Origin: Methanobacteriota archaeon
GTDB taxonomy: Archaea > Thermoplasmatota > Poseidoniia > Poseidoniales > Thalassarchaeaceae
DNA length: 51,204 bases
Assembly (NCBI GenBank): GCA_016845345.1
Contig: JAERSV010000018.1
Span: 1-51,204 of the forward strand
Direction of reading: 5' to 3'
This document shows, in pieces, positions 18,473-26,851 of this stretch. Below the pieces are notes generated by a model. That model was not told the DNA's origin. It did no database searches and saw only the letters and a list, made by a program, of their open reading frames with translations. Made by a program: the position numbers and the translations under genes. Every line of letters starts with the position of its first letter. Position 1 is the stretch's first letter.

Positions 18473-19711
18473 TCATTGGCGCGAATAGAAAGTTTGCAAA
18501 ATCTGAGCAACGCTTTCGATGTCTCTAATTCCTCTCGAAATCATATCCATCAAAATTTTCTCCCGCTGCCTAACATGAGCCTCGAAATCGGCTGGACGAC
18601 AACCAACTGCTGTGCAAATCAATTCCCTCAATTTACTTGGCACCCCGGTTTGAGTAGTAGTATCTGTAGCGGGATCATACTTCCAAATAGGATTGAGGCG
18701 AGGCCTCTCTCCTTCCATCCCAGCGATTTCTGCTATTTCCATAATCCTGCGAATCTGCTTTCCACCTCGGTTAATTCGGCTTTGTACAATAATCAAGTCA
18801 AGCCCACTCATCATGATTGATGGAACACTCATCGGTGGGCTAGTCATCCTCGTTACAGTTTCCATCGCGGTATTTGCGTGAAGGCTACCAAATGAACCGT
18901 CGTGACCAGTATTCATTGCAGTCAATAGAGTAGATGCCTCTGGACCTCTTACTTCACCAACAATAATTCGGTCAGGTCGCATACGCAGGCTTGACCTCAA
19001 GCAATCATCCATATCGACTTCACTAGTGCCATCGGGCCGCTCAGAGCGAGTTTCCATACGCAACCAGTGGTCATGGAATAATTGTAATTCTGCTGTATCC
19101 TCAACCGTCAACAATCTCTTATCCCAAGGGATAAACATTCCAAGGCAATTTAGAGTGGTTGTTTTTCCCGACCCTGTACCACCTGAAATGATGAAATTAG
19201 CAGGTCGAGCACCAAGGCCATCAACCCAGCACCACATAGTAGCAGCAAGAGTAACATCAATTGTACCAAATTCAATCAAATCAATGATTGTAATTGGGTC
19301 GGCTCGGAATTTTCGAATGGTTAGTGTGGGTCCATCAGGAGAAACCGGTGGAATCACGCCATTCACTCTGCTTCCGTCAGGTAATCTACCATCAAACAGG
19401 GGTACTTTCCCCGGACCATCCCCGAGTGGTACGTTTGTAAAAGCAGCAATATTTGCCGCGATTTTCAATCCTTCATCATCTTCAATCCAAATATTAGTTC
19501 TGCACATGCCATGCTCACGGTGAGCCACTTTCACACATTGTTGTCCACCATTGTACATCACTTCCTCAAGAAAATCATCTTCTAAGAGTGGTTTTAGAGC
19601 ACCATATGGATTCGCTGGTGTATTTCCGTCTACATGATACATTGGACTGGGGTGATTACGCTCCATGTAAATCGTAACATTGTCATATCTTGCCATGATG
19701 TCTTCACTCAT
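18473..19711 (-). CDS. tadA: Type II/IV secretion ATPase, TadA/CpaF/FlaI family
   Basis: About 412 aa from ATG 19711 (GGAAG upstream); TTG 19735 is an in-frame alternative that overlaps the upstream gene. It is the hexameric motor ATPase of a Tad, archaellum or type IV pilus machine. On the longer numbering, Walker A GGTGSGKT is at 185-192, the Asp box LLTVEDTAEL at 208-217, Walker B RIIVGEVRG at 256-264 and the His box GSFGSLHAN at 280-288. It is the last gene of a minus-strand string that begins with RPA genes and includes two T2SSF membrane proteins. No pilin or prepilin peptidase gene is in the window. Confidence 0.92.
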   Translation of the reverse strand: MSEDIMARYDNVTIYMERNHPSPMYHVDGNTPANPYGALKPLLEDDFLEEVMYNGGQQCVKVAHREHGMCRTNIWIEDDEGLKIAANIAAFTNVPLGDGPGKVPLFDGRLPDGSRVNGVIPPVSPDGPTLTIRKFRADPITIIDLIEFGTIDVTLAATMWCWVDGLGARPANFIISGGTGSGKTTTLNCLGMFIPWDKRLLTVEDTAELQLFHDHWLRMETRSERPDGTSEVDMDDCLRSSLRMRPDRIIVGEVRGPEASTLLTAMNTGHDGSFGSLHANTAMETVTRMTSPPMSVPSIMMSGLDLIIVQSRINRGGKQIRRIMEIAEIAGMEGERPRLNPIWKYDPATDTTTQTGVPSKLRELICTAVGCRPADFEAHVRQREKILMDMISRGIRDIESVAQILQTFYSRQ

Positions 19712-19727
19712 TTTTTCACTTCCATTT

Positions 19728-20483
19728 TCAACCAAACAATGACGATACTAAATACGACCCCATGTAAATAATTTGAGAAAGCAATGCCCATGGTGCAATC
19801 CACCATACTGATGAATTTAGAGATTTACCTAACATTACCGCTGATGCCATAACTGAAAATGCTGATCCTGCTGTAAAATACAGTAGCATTGAAGGATGGA
19901 ACAGGCCCATCGGAATACCAGATTCCGGGCCTGCAAAAAGGCCAAACATGAAGCCAATTGTTGATGGAAGTAATGCCGCCATTAGAATCTGAAGAGTTAA
20001 CGCATGGCCTTTCAAATCTAGAGTTCTCTTACTGCGTAAACGCATTAATCGGTCATACTCAAGACTCATTGAGAAGGTTACATCTGCCAATGGCGCTTCA
20101 TTTTCGTCGGCTGTTTGTAGCAGGTTGAAAGCCCTTTGAACCGTTGGAGAGCGGGTGTCAAGTGCAAATTCAGAAATCGCCGCATCGAATGTAGTCACTT
20201 GACTACGCGCAATTGCTTTTCGTAGCATGTGACCAAGCAAATCATCTCTTTGATTTGCCATTGAAGTAATCGCTTGTTGTAAGCCAAGTCCCGCCCCAAG
20301 AGACGTAGAAATTCCTTCAAGAAGTTCGGGCAAACCCGATTCTATTTTCCTCAATCTACGATTCTCTAACATAAATGGTAAGCCACCACCCATTGAAATA
20401 ATTGTAAGTGGGACAAAAATTGACATTAGAACTGAATCAGTTACCATATCAAAGAGACCCGGTATTCCAATTGCCATTTTCAC
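19728..20483 (-). CDS. tadC: Tad/type II secretion system F-domain membrane protein (TadC-like)
   Basis: 251 aa. A polytopic platform protein: N-terminal hydrophobic segment, a cytoplasmic T2SSF helical domain (about 45-150, beginning IESGLPELLEGISTSLGAG) and three C-terminal membrane helices. It would anchor the ATPase to the membrane and assemble the filament. Its GTG start overlaps the upstream stop by 4 nt (GTGA); an ATG two codons in is an alternative. With the next gene it forms a two-protein platform, as in Tad systems. Confidence 0.85.
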   Translation of the reverse strand: MKMAIGIPGLFDMVTDSVLMSIFVPLTIISMGGGLPFMLENRRLRKIESGLPELLEGISTSLGAGLGLQQAITSMANQRDDLLGHMLRKAIARSQVTTFDAAISEFALDTRSPTVQRAFNLLQTADENEAPLADVTFSMSLEYDRLMRLRSKRTLDLKGHALTLQILMAALLPSTIGFMFGLFAGPESGIPMGLFHPSMLLYFTAGSAFSVMASAVMLGKSLNSSVWWIAPWALLSQIIYMGSYLVSSLFG

Positions 20484-21067
20484 ACCCCCGGGTCCTTGGC
20501 TTTAGCACCAAATAACATGAATACAAGTAAGACAATTGTAACTAGTAAACCACCCTTGTAAGCGAACATCATCTTGTCAACAGGAGGTATCGTAACCCCT
20601 GGAACGCCTTGTAAACCACCCAATAAGAAAGGTGAAATAGCCAAAAGTCCGAGAATCAGCGGCGCTAGAAACCCAAGAATAAGTGCCTTCTCAGGCAAAC
20701 CTGACAAATCTTCGATATAACGCTTCAACCGGTCTGTGCGGTTCTCCTCAGCCCTCGAGGCTTGTTGCTCAAGAGACGCCACCAAATCTGTGTTTGAGAC
20801 CACATTGTTCAGCATCGATGTAAGTAGACGTTGGTAATCTGAACTTTTTGATGATTTTATGAGACGACGCAGTTCATCCTCTAACCTCTGTCCTGAATTT
20901 ACACCTAATAGGGCCTTAGAAAAATCAGATGAGATGACACCATAACCACCCTTGGCGATATGAGTCATTGATGCCTCGAGCCCAACTCCTGCCCCAATTA
21001 GTACTTGAATACCCCTAAGTGCATAGATGAGGTTGATTTCCTCTTCTTGAGCACCCATTTGACTCAT
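20480..21067 (-). CDS. Tad/type II secretion system F-domain membrane protein (TadB-like)
   Basis: 195 aa. The first of two adjacent T2SSF proteins. Residues about 15-125 form the cytoplasmic helical domain (LRGIQVLIGAGVGLEASMTHIA; RLEDELRRLIKSSKSSDYQRLL) and two or three membrane helices follow at 130-190. It is shorter than the archaellum protein FlaJ, in which two such modules are fused, and fits the split TadB/TadC arrangement. It lies 7 nt after the preceding small gene and overlaps the next by 4 nt. Confidence 0.8.
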   Translation of the reverse strand: MSQMGAQEEEINLIYALRGIQVLIGAGVGLEASMTHIAKGGYGVISSDFSKALLGVNSGQRLEDELRRLIKSSKSSDYQRLLTSMLNNVVSNTDLVASLEQQASRAEENRTDRLKRYIEDLSGLPEKALILGFLAPLILGLLAISPFLLGGLQGVPGVTIPPVDKMMFAYKGGLLVTIVLLVFMLFGAKAKDPGV

Positions 21068-21074
21068 TACTCCT

Positions 21075-21419
21075 TCAGACTACATCCTCTATGAGTAAAA
21101 ACTCAAATTCATTACTTCCACTATTGTAACGAACGCGAGCGAAGCACACCTTCATTTCCTGTTCTTCGAATGGATCAATGAACCAGCAGGTTCCAGAGCG
21201 AAATATTGTTTGGGCCTTTAGATAAGTTGGGAGGTCTATTCTACCCGTCAATGTAAATTCCATGCTCTCAGAACCTTGGTCAATTAAATCATCACCCTCG
21301 CCATCGCGAGCGATTTCGCGTTGAAATCTACGCCTAATTTCAATCCCGACTGCGCAACCATCTAATTGCAACCAATCACCGTCTAAAGAGCGAATGAAAC
21401 AGGAAAGACCACCCGACAT
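21075..21419 (-). CDS. Small beta-rich protein of unknown function in the RPA/Tad operon
   Basis: 114 aa from ATG 21419, which has GAGGG eight nt upstream; a GTG at 21443 is the in-frame alternative. I do not recognise the family. It has no signal peptide or membrane helix, and alternates hydrophobic and polar residues in strand-like fashion. The segments ESMEFTLTGRIDLPTYLKA, SGTCWFIDPFEE and a final EFEFLLIEDV loosely resemble the order of strands in small phage tail-completion proteins such as gpU, but this is a pattern impression only. The position between RPA and Tad genes suggests a part in the same process. Confidence 0.6.
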   Translation of the reverse strand: MSGGLSCFIRSLDGDWLQLDGCAVGIEIRRRFQREIARDGEGDDLIDQGSESMEFTLTGRIDLPTYLKAQTIFRSGTCWFIDPFEEQEMKVCFARVRYNSGSNEFEFLLIEDVV

Positions 21420-21479
21420 CTGAGTTCCCTCAAGTGGGGACACGCGCCGGACTCTAATTGAAGGTAGCGCGTAACTTCC

Positions 21480-22406
21480 TCAATTTGAGTCAATGTGGCC
21501 AAGGAATCCGAATGATTGCTCAAAAACCAAGCCATCCTCCATAAGGAGGTCCACTGTCGCTTCTCCAACACTCCTCGATATCCCTTTTGATGCCAAATCA
21601 TTCATGATTTCGTCATAAGGTACACCGTCTCCAGGATTATTGGCTAACAAATATTCAGAAATCCATTCTTTGACTTTTTCAGTAGAGGTTTCTGAATCAT
21701 CAGTTGATTGATCATTTGAGGACTCTTCTTGTAGAGTTATTGTAGAAAGATTGCCTTCTGAATAATCAAGAGCCCTCAATACACCAACCATGTACACATC
21801 AGGATCAATGTTAGTGTAATGCCCTCTTCCAGAAATCAATCCTGAAATCAGGTCATCTGCAATGCCTACCTTGCGATATACATCTGCGGATGTTTCCAAA
21901 TCACTGCTCTTCTGGAAGAAATCAATACGACGTAGGGTTGCATCCGCTGTTTCAACTAACCAATTAGCATACCCTTCTCCGTCAATCGTGGTAAATTCCT
22001 CTAATCTCATTCCGGTAAATACACCACCATCATCGGTTTGATAAGGACTGGCTTTACCGATTGCAAGGAGTAAAATTGGTCCTTGATTCTGGTCGAATTG
22101 TGCAACCAATTCCTCTACCTGAGCATGAATTTCTGGTTGAAACGAACCTACGTTGAACATGTGAAGGCCTGTTGGGTCTCTAATTGAGCCGCGATAATTT
22201 GCTCCACTATCCCCATCTCTACGTTCCATGCGCTCAAGTAATCCAGCGACCATCATTCGGTTCACTTTAGCTCCCAATTTAGTAATCACAAAAGTGGGGT
22301 CATATTCTCCAGAACCTTGTTCTATGAGGTCTGATTCAAAATATTCTCTAGCAAATAATCGAATTGCTGGCTGACGAGTGAAGCGCCTCAAACTGCCACC
22401 CCCCAC
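21480..22406 (-). CDS. RPA-associated protein, OB-fold plus C-terminal winged-helix-like domain (COG3390 type)
   Basis: 308 aa. The opening RQPAIRLFAREYFESD and the long OB-fold (about 35-200) match the archaeal RPA-family proteins that form a complex with the large single-stranded-DNA-binding subunit. An acidic Ser/Asp/Glu linker (about 220-245) leads to a C-terminal region (about 247-305) with a winged-helix look. The start lies 19 nt inside the upstream rpa gene, so they are coupled. Likely role: partner of RPA in replication and repair. Confidence 0.8.
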   Translation of the reverse strand: MGGGSLRRFTRQPAIRLFAREYFESDLIEQGSGEYDPTFVITKLGAKVNRMMVAGLLERMERRDGDSGANYRGSIRDPTGLHMFNVGSFQPEIHAQVEELVAQFDQNQGPILLLAIGKASPYQTDDGGVFTGMRLEEFTTIDGEGYANWLVETADATLRRIDFFQKSSDLETSADVYRKVGIADDLISGLISGRGHYTNIDPDVYMVGVLRALDYSEGNLSTITLQEESSNDQSTDDSETSTEKVKEWISEYLLANNPGDGVPYDEIMNDLASKGISRSVGEATVDLLMEDGLVFEQSFGFLGHIDSN

Positions 22407-24082
22407 TTCGCTCTAACTGCTTTAGATTGATCAGCAGGAGTTGTACTTGATACATCTAATTCTTCAGCAAGGAACATTGCCCCTTGCTCGTCAACTAAGC
22501 AGCGACCTCGTGCTATCACAGACCTACCAAGAAGGTCTGAACGCAAGCCATCAACGAATGTCTCTGCCCCAAAATCATCTATTTGAGTTGTTACTTGGTC
22601 AATGTCTTTACCAAGATATGCCTCCGTTGAAACACCATTCAATAGTATGGAAGCACTCTGAGCACCATCATCAATCACCATCCTCAATCGCATATCTTTG
22701 ACGCCTTCAACCGCCCCATGGTCATTACAAGCATGATCTCTAAGGACTCGGCGACATTCAGGACAACGGTGAATAATTCCACTATCTGAACGTACAGATA
22801 CGATGCATCCTTCAGTTTCAACTCCATTCACTGAGCCTCCGTTTACAAGCGCGCCTAAATCGTGCTTCACCCAGTGGTCAGAAGCATCTATTGCATCCCA
22901 AGGTGGACTTCCCAATATCTCTACTTGGTCTGCTCGGTCAATTGTGATGTCAGGTGTCCCCTGCCAAGACCTGACCCTAACGCCACTCACTGACACAAAA
23001 ACAGGTAATTTTCCTGCATCAATTGGCAATTTGTCCCAAGCTGTCATTCGACATCTACCTGTTGGGTCAATGATTTCCCCGCCCCAAAGTGTCTTTTCTT
23101 CACCATCTGAATTAGTGAAGTTTCGTTCATTCCATTCAATCACTTGAGCCACTACTGAAACATCTCGTGAGCCGTCTGTTAGTTTTGAGATGTCTAATCT
23201 TGAGGCACTTTCCAGTTCGTTGGTATCCGCGAAGTTACTATCATGGAATACCTCAACCTTTGTTCGGTCACCAATATTGAGTTCGGGAGTATCTCGGAAG
23301 CGTCTGATATTAGCACCTTCAATGCGAATTAGGGCACCTACTTCATAGTCAAATTCTGACCAACTGACGAAACCAATTGCTCCTGTGGAATCGGCTACTT
23401 TTCCTTTGATGATATCCAAATCTCCACTGCCATCTTTTTTACTGATGGTCTGTGCATTAACTGCCATCAAACGGCCGACTACGGTAACAAAACCATCCCT
23501 TTTGCCCGCCTCTTCAATGGTGATTGGGTCACTAGTTGCTAACGAAACTGCAGGGCCACCCTCTTCAAGAACAACTATTCTGCTACTACGATTGATGTTG
23601 ATTGATTTCTTACCTTTCCATTCGTTAACGCTGACACCTTCCATACGGACTACTGAGCCTGGAGCCATGTTTTCGGCGTGCTCGCCCCAATCTTTGAAAT
23701 CCCAACGCTCAGATTGTCCTGATTCTCCATAAGGAGTATCCTCAATCCAGCCAAATGCAATTTGTTTTTCTTCACCACGAACGGTTTGTATTCTAGAAAC
23801 ATAAGTAACTACTTTGACATCTATAGTAACATTACTATCTTCGCTAAGTAATTCAGCAAACCTATCGACCTTTTTCGTCTCTTTGTAAGCTGTTCTTGCC
23901 GCACTTTGTACCTTCTCTTCACTAACTTCAAAACGTCTTAAAACCGAACGGAATGAATCCTTCGGTGGAAGTAAAAAATCCTTTAGATATTTCTCAAATT
24001 CTTCTCGCACTTTTTCTGGATCGGCATCCTTTGCCTGCTCCAGTACTCTCTTTACATAATCATCTATTTCATCTGCGCTCAT
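22388..24082 (-). CDS. rpa: Replication protein A (single-stranded DNA-binding protein), multi-OB-fold
   Basis: 564 aa from ATG 24082, with GAGG eight nt upstream; a TTG at 24112 extends the frame without support. After an N-terminal helical region come at least three OB-fold repeats with the recurring pattern VTVVGRLMAV...DSTGAIGFVSWSEF, then VSVVAQVIEW...DPTGRCRMTAW, and a C-terminal OB-fold containing a zinc motif CPEC...HACNDH (about residues 440-456). It coats single-stranded DNA in replication, repair and recombination. It is the first gene of the RPA/Tad string. A TATA-like TGCATATACA lies at about 24166-24175 on the minus strand. Confidence 0.9.
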   Translation of the reverse strand: MSADEIDDYVKRVLEQAKDADPEKVREEFEKYLKDFLLPPKDSFRSVLRRFEVSEEKVQSAARTAYKETKKVDRFAELLSEDSNVTIDVKVVTYVSRIQTVRGEEKQIAFGWIEDTPYGESGQSERWDFKDWGEHAENMAPGSVVRMEGVSVNEWKGKKSININRSSRIVVLEEGGPAVSLATSDPITIEEAGKRDGFVTVVGRLMAVNAQTISKKDGSGDLDIIKGKVADSTGAIGFVSWSEFDYEVGALIRIEGANIRRFRDTPELNIGDRTKVEVFHDSNFADTNELESASRLDISKLTDGSRDVSVVAQVIEWNERNFTNSDGEEKTLWGGEIIDPTGRCRMTAWDKLPIDAGKLPVFVSVSGVRVRSWQGTPDITIDRADQVEILGSPPWDAIDASDHWVKHDLGALVNGGSVNGVETEGCIVSVRSDSGIIHRCPECRRVLRDHACNDHGAVEGVKDMRLRMVIDDGAQSASILLNGVSTEAYLGKDIDQVTTQIDDFGAETFVDGLRSDLLGRSVIARGRCLVDEQGAMFLAEELDVSSTTPADQSKAVRAKWGVAV

Positions 24083-24295
24083 AAGCAATTCCTCTTGCAA
24101 TTGGTAGCTCAAAAGTGCTTGAGAAACCCAACCGCTTCAGACAACTCCGAACGCGCACGTCTCCGTGTATATGCATCCGAGGCAACAGTCTGGCGTGCGG
24201 GTTGGGTAAGACTCTGCACTCCATCACCTCCGGGAGTCACCACCGATACCCGACAGTTCATAATAGATTGCTTGTTAATTAGGTAAAATTAGGCC

Positions 24296-25453
24296 ATGGA
24301 CTTAGAAGCAAGTACCGGTTGCCTCAAGCCAATGGGTGAATGGGGTGAATTCGTTTTTAACGGACAAAAAGTAGCCCCTGGCAACCGTCTAGAGACCGCC
24401 TTATCTGTTGGAAAAGACCCGCTGGGTCAAAGTGCAGATATTCCTGTACAAATTCTTCATGGGGCTGAAAAAGGACCTACAATCGCGATAACTGCGGCAA
24501 TCCATGGCGACGAATTAAACGGCACAGGAATTATCCATCACCTAGTGTATGGTGATGACCACATTCCCGGCACACACGATGACCACATTGATCCTACTCG
24601 ATTATCTGGCACATTGATTCTTGTCCCAGTTGTAAATGTGGAAGGAATGATGATGGGAACACGGACAACACCCGATGGCCGTGACCTCAATCGCCTATTC
24701 CCCGGCTCAGAATCAGGAAACCAATCTCGCCGCCTCGCTCATGCACTATTCACCAAGGTAGTCAAAAAATCCGACTATCTAATTGACTTGCATACAGCAC
24801 CAATCAGCCGTATGAATGTGCCGCAAATCAGAGCCGACTTAGATAATTCAAAATGCAAAAAAATCGCTCGGGCCTTTGGAACGAAAGTCATCATGAATTC
24901 AAAGGGACCAGAAGGTAGCATACGTCGCGAAGCCACCAAGGCTGGAATCCCCACAATCTTACTTGAAAGCGGTACATCTCACCGGTTTGAATCCGATGCC
25001 TTGGAGAGTGGGGTGGTAGGAATTCTAAATGTCCTGTCTCATCTTAACATGCTAAAACGAGCCGTCGTTAAGCCAAATTGGAGGATAATAGTACGGAAAT
25101 TCCGCTGGGTTCGCGCCCCTGTCGGTGGAATCTTACACACCCTAGTAGAAGGAGGTTCAACGGTTAAGGAGGGGGAAACTATTGCCTATGTCACAGACCC
25201 ATTCGGCGCTCGTGTTGATGATGTAACCAGTCCAGTCAATGGTTATGTCGTGGGTCTTGCAACCACGCCTTTGGTTCGACCTGGAGACCCTATTGCAAAC
25301 ATCGTATTTGTCAGAGAAAAAAAGATTCAAGAAATTCTTGAAAAGGAAGGAGATGGAAAAGAATCCCAATTCTCAGGGGATGAAGAAGTTGCCGAACAAG
25401 ATTTTGACGACGAAGATGGCTCAACCCTTGACGAAACTGAAATTTTGACATAA
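24296..25453 (+). CDS. Zinc deacylase, succinylglutamate desuccinylase/aspartoacylase (M14-like) family
   Basis: 385 aa. Zinc ligands appear as H70-x-x-E73 (AAIHGDEL) and H166 (LIDLHTAP); the Glu in ILLESGTS (E224) is the usual general base, and GRDLNRLFPG (128-137) is the family signature. A C-terminal beta domain (about 265-350) follows, then an acidic tail. Such enzymes remove acyl groups from amino acids or other small molecules; the substrate cannot be read from the sequence. It is divergent from the RPA operon. Seven T residues directly after the stop (25454-25460) could terminate transcription. Confidence 0.85.
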   Translation: MDLEASTGCLKPMGEWGEFVFNGQKVAPGNRLETALSVGKDPLGQSADIPVQILHGAEKGPTIAITAAIHGDELNGTGIIHHLVYGDDHIPGTHDDHIDPTRLSGTLILVPVVNVEGMMMGTRTTPDGRDLNRLFPGSESGNQSRRLAHALFTKVVKKSDYLIDLHTAPISRMNVPQIRADLDNSKCKKIARAFGTKVIMNSKGPEGSIRREATKAGIPTILLESGTSHRFESDALESGVVGILNVLSHLNMLKRAVVKPNWRIIVRKFRWVRAPVGGILHTLVEGGSTVKEGETIAYVTDPFGARVDDVTSPVNGYVVGLATTPLVRPGDPIANIVFVREKKIQEILEKEGDGKESQFSGDEEVAEQDFDDEDGSTLDETEILT

Positions 25454-25460
25454 TTTTTTT
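25454..25460 (+). terminator. Oligo-T terminator after the deacylase gene
   Basis: Seven consecutive T residues immediately after the TAA stop, on the coding strand, before the convergent tRNA-Phe gene. It has the form of a simple archaeal intrinsic terminator; no stem-loop is needed. Confidence 0.45.
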
Positions 25461-25531
25461 GACAGAACAGTCAGAGGAATGAGAATAACTAACACTCTAC
25501 TTTTTCTTAAATTTCAAATCCATAACTAAGG

Positions 25532-25537
25532 AAAAAA
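25532..25537 (-). terminator. Oligo-T terminator after tRNA-Phe
   Basis: Six T residues on the minus strand, one base after the tRNA discriminator. This is the typical termination site for a tRNA transcript in archaea. Confidence 0.5.
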
Positions 25538-25538
25538 G

Positions 25539-25611
25539 TGCGATAGGCCGGACTTGAACCGGCGGCTTCCAGATCTTCAGTCTGGCACTCTCCCAGCTGA
25601 GTTACTATCGC
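25539..25611 (-). tRNA. tRNA-Phe (anticodon GAA)
   Basis: 73 nt including the discriminator A. The acceptor stem is GCGATAG/CTATCGC, the D arm contains ACTC...GAGT, the anticodon arm is CCAGA-CTGAAGA-TCTGG with GAA in the loop, and the T arm is GCCGG-TTCAAGT-CCGGC. No CCA is encoded and there is no intron. It lies 51 nt downstream of the RNase PH gene on the same strand, with no clear separate TATA box, so the two may share a transcript. Confidence 0.97.
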
Positions 25612-25617
25612 TTGTAC

Positions 25618-25657
25618 CTCGGCGACTGCGCTTCTCTCTTCAAGTCTTTTGGCCGAG
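25618..25657 (-). other. Inverted repeat between RNase PH gene and tRNA-Phe
   Basis: CTCGGC (25618-25623) pairs with GCCGAG (25652-25657), and an inner GACT/AGTC pair (25624-25627 with 25643-25646) can extend the stem, with a 5-nt bulge on one side. If the genes are cotranscribed, this hairpin would form in the spacer just before the tRNA 5' end, and could mark a processing site. It may equally be chance. Confidence 0.3.
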
Positions 25658-25662
25658 CAAAA

Positions 25663-26490
25663 TCACTCAATGCCATCAAGGACTTTGGCTTGAATCTCGT
25701 GAATCTGTTTCATCCCAATTTCAGCCAAGTCAACAAGCGCATTCAATTCCTCACGAGAATATGTTGATTCCTCGCCCGTAGATTGAACTTCGATGAATCG
25801 GCCGTCACTAGTCATTACAACATTCATATCAACATCTGCATTACTATCAAGAATATAATCCAAATCAAGGTAAGTCTCACCATCAACAAGACCAACACTA
25901 ACTGCTGCAATATCATTTGCAAGAATCGAACGCTCGTGTGCATCACGAGCATCTGAATCAAGTTTAGGTGCTTTCCACCCGGACTTTCTCTCCTCGTGTG
26001 TTGGGCGCATTTCCTTCGGTAGTGAGTCTCCGCTAGCAATTAATCTACGAATCCCTAACCTCAGCGCGATATTTGCAGCAGTAATTGAAGCACAACGAGT
26101 TCCCCCGTCTGCATTTAGAACATCACAGTCAACAGTAAGAGCAACTGGTCCAAGTGCCTCTAAATCAATAGCCCCGCGAAGTGAGCGCGCAATGAGCCTC
26201 TCTATCTCGTAAGTACGACCCTTTGCACCTCTTCTCTCTCTCTGGAAGCGCGAGTCAGTTGAACCGGGTAAAAGTGAGTATTCAGAGTGAATCCAACCAC
26301 GGTCTGCATCTCTTGGAAACCAGCGTGGGAGCGAATTTTGCTTGGTACAGCAGGCTAGCACAACAGTATCACCCTGCTTGTAAAGAACCGACGCCAAAGC
26401 ATTCGGTGTGAAATCCAGTTTAACTGAGATTTCTCGCATCTCATCATTGTCTCTTGAGATTTCAAGGTCGGTCTTCTTCAATTTCGCCAT
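25663..26490 (-). CDS. rph: Ribonuclease PH (tRNA 3'-end phosphorolytic exonuclease)
   Basis: 275 aa against about 240 in bacteria. The signature regions match bacterial RNase PH rather than archaeal Rrp41: GWIHSEYSLLPGST (65-78), GRTYEIERLIARSLR (91-105), DCDVLNADGGTRCASIT (121-137, with the phosphate-binding Arg), AAVSVGLVDGE (195-205), and LDSNADVDMNVVMT (214-227) with the metal-binding Asp pair, then FIEVQSTGE. An extra loop of roughly 25-35 residues (about 155-188) accounts for the length. It trims tRNA precursors using phosphate. A tRNA gene lies directly downstream. The ATG lacks a well-spaced Shine-Dalgarno, so a leaderless start is possible. Confidence 0.88.
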   Translation of the reverse strand: MAKLKKTDLEISRDNDEMREISVKLDFTPNALASVLYKQGDTVVLACCTKQNSLPRWFPRDADRGWIHSEYSLLPGSTDSRFQRERRGAKGRTYEIERLIARSLRGAIDLEALGPVALTVDCDVLNADGGTRCASITAANIALRLGIRRLIASGDSLPKEMRPTHEERKSGWKAPKLDSDARDAHERSILANDIAAVSVGLVDGETYLDLDYILDSNADVDMNVVMTSDGRFIEVQSTGEESTYSREELNALVDLAEIGMKQIHEIQAKVLDGIE

Positions 26491-26540
26491 GGCCCGCCGA
26501 CCTGCCCCTCCTCTTTGAATCGTCCGCCTTTTCCAAAGTG

Positions 26541-26548
26541 TTAATTAT
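26541..26548 (+). promoter_or_regulatory. Candidate TATA box for the small orphan gene at 26570
   Basis: TTAATTAT is centred about 25 nt before the ATG at 26570, the spacing expected for an archaeal TATA box driving a leaderless transcript. No Shine-Dalgarno precedes that ATG, which agrees. Confidence 0.4.
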
Positions 26549-26569
26549 CTTAGTTTTACAGCACCGCAC

Positions 26570-26851
26570 ATGATTAGAAAGTGCTCACGAGACCCATTTC
26601 TTGACTATTTGTCCAAGAATAATATAAAAAATGAAAAAATATTGAAAGACAAAATCATCGGTTGGTGCTTCCATAATCAAGCAGAACTCGGATGCAAACC
26701 AGAGACTTTCAAACAACGAATGGAAATAATGACAATCGGCACAGGGAAGTGGCAAGCACAAAGAAATCCAAATGGGTTGGATGATGTTTTTGTCAGAGTA
26801 GACATTGACTTTGTCAGATTATTTAACCCTAAAATAGACAAAATACCCTGA
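26570..26851 (+). CDS. Small hypothetical protein
   Basis: 93 aa, family not recognised. The N-terminal part is Lys/Asn-rich and helical in character (DYLSKNNIKNEKILKDKIIG); the rest is mixed, with two Cys. No signal peptide or membrane helix is seen. It is more A/T-rich than its neighbours, and its stop abuts the convergent mog stop with no spacer. A TATA-like element at -25 supports transcription. It could be a lineage-specific or recently acquired gene. Confidence 0.5.
   Translation: MIRKCSRDPFLDYLSKNNIKNEKILKDKIIGWCFHNQAELGCKPETFKQRMEIMTIGTGKWQAQRNPNGLDDVFVRVDIDFVRLFNPKIDKIP

Noticed and set aside
25663-26490. Identification as exosome subunit Rrp41
   Set aside because: The sequence carries the RNase PH-specific segments (GWIHSEYSLLPGST, DMNVVMT, FIEVQSTGE) rather than those of archaeal Rrp41, and no Rrp42 or Rrp4 gene is adjacent.
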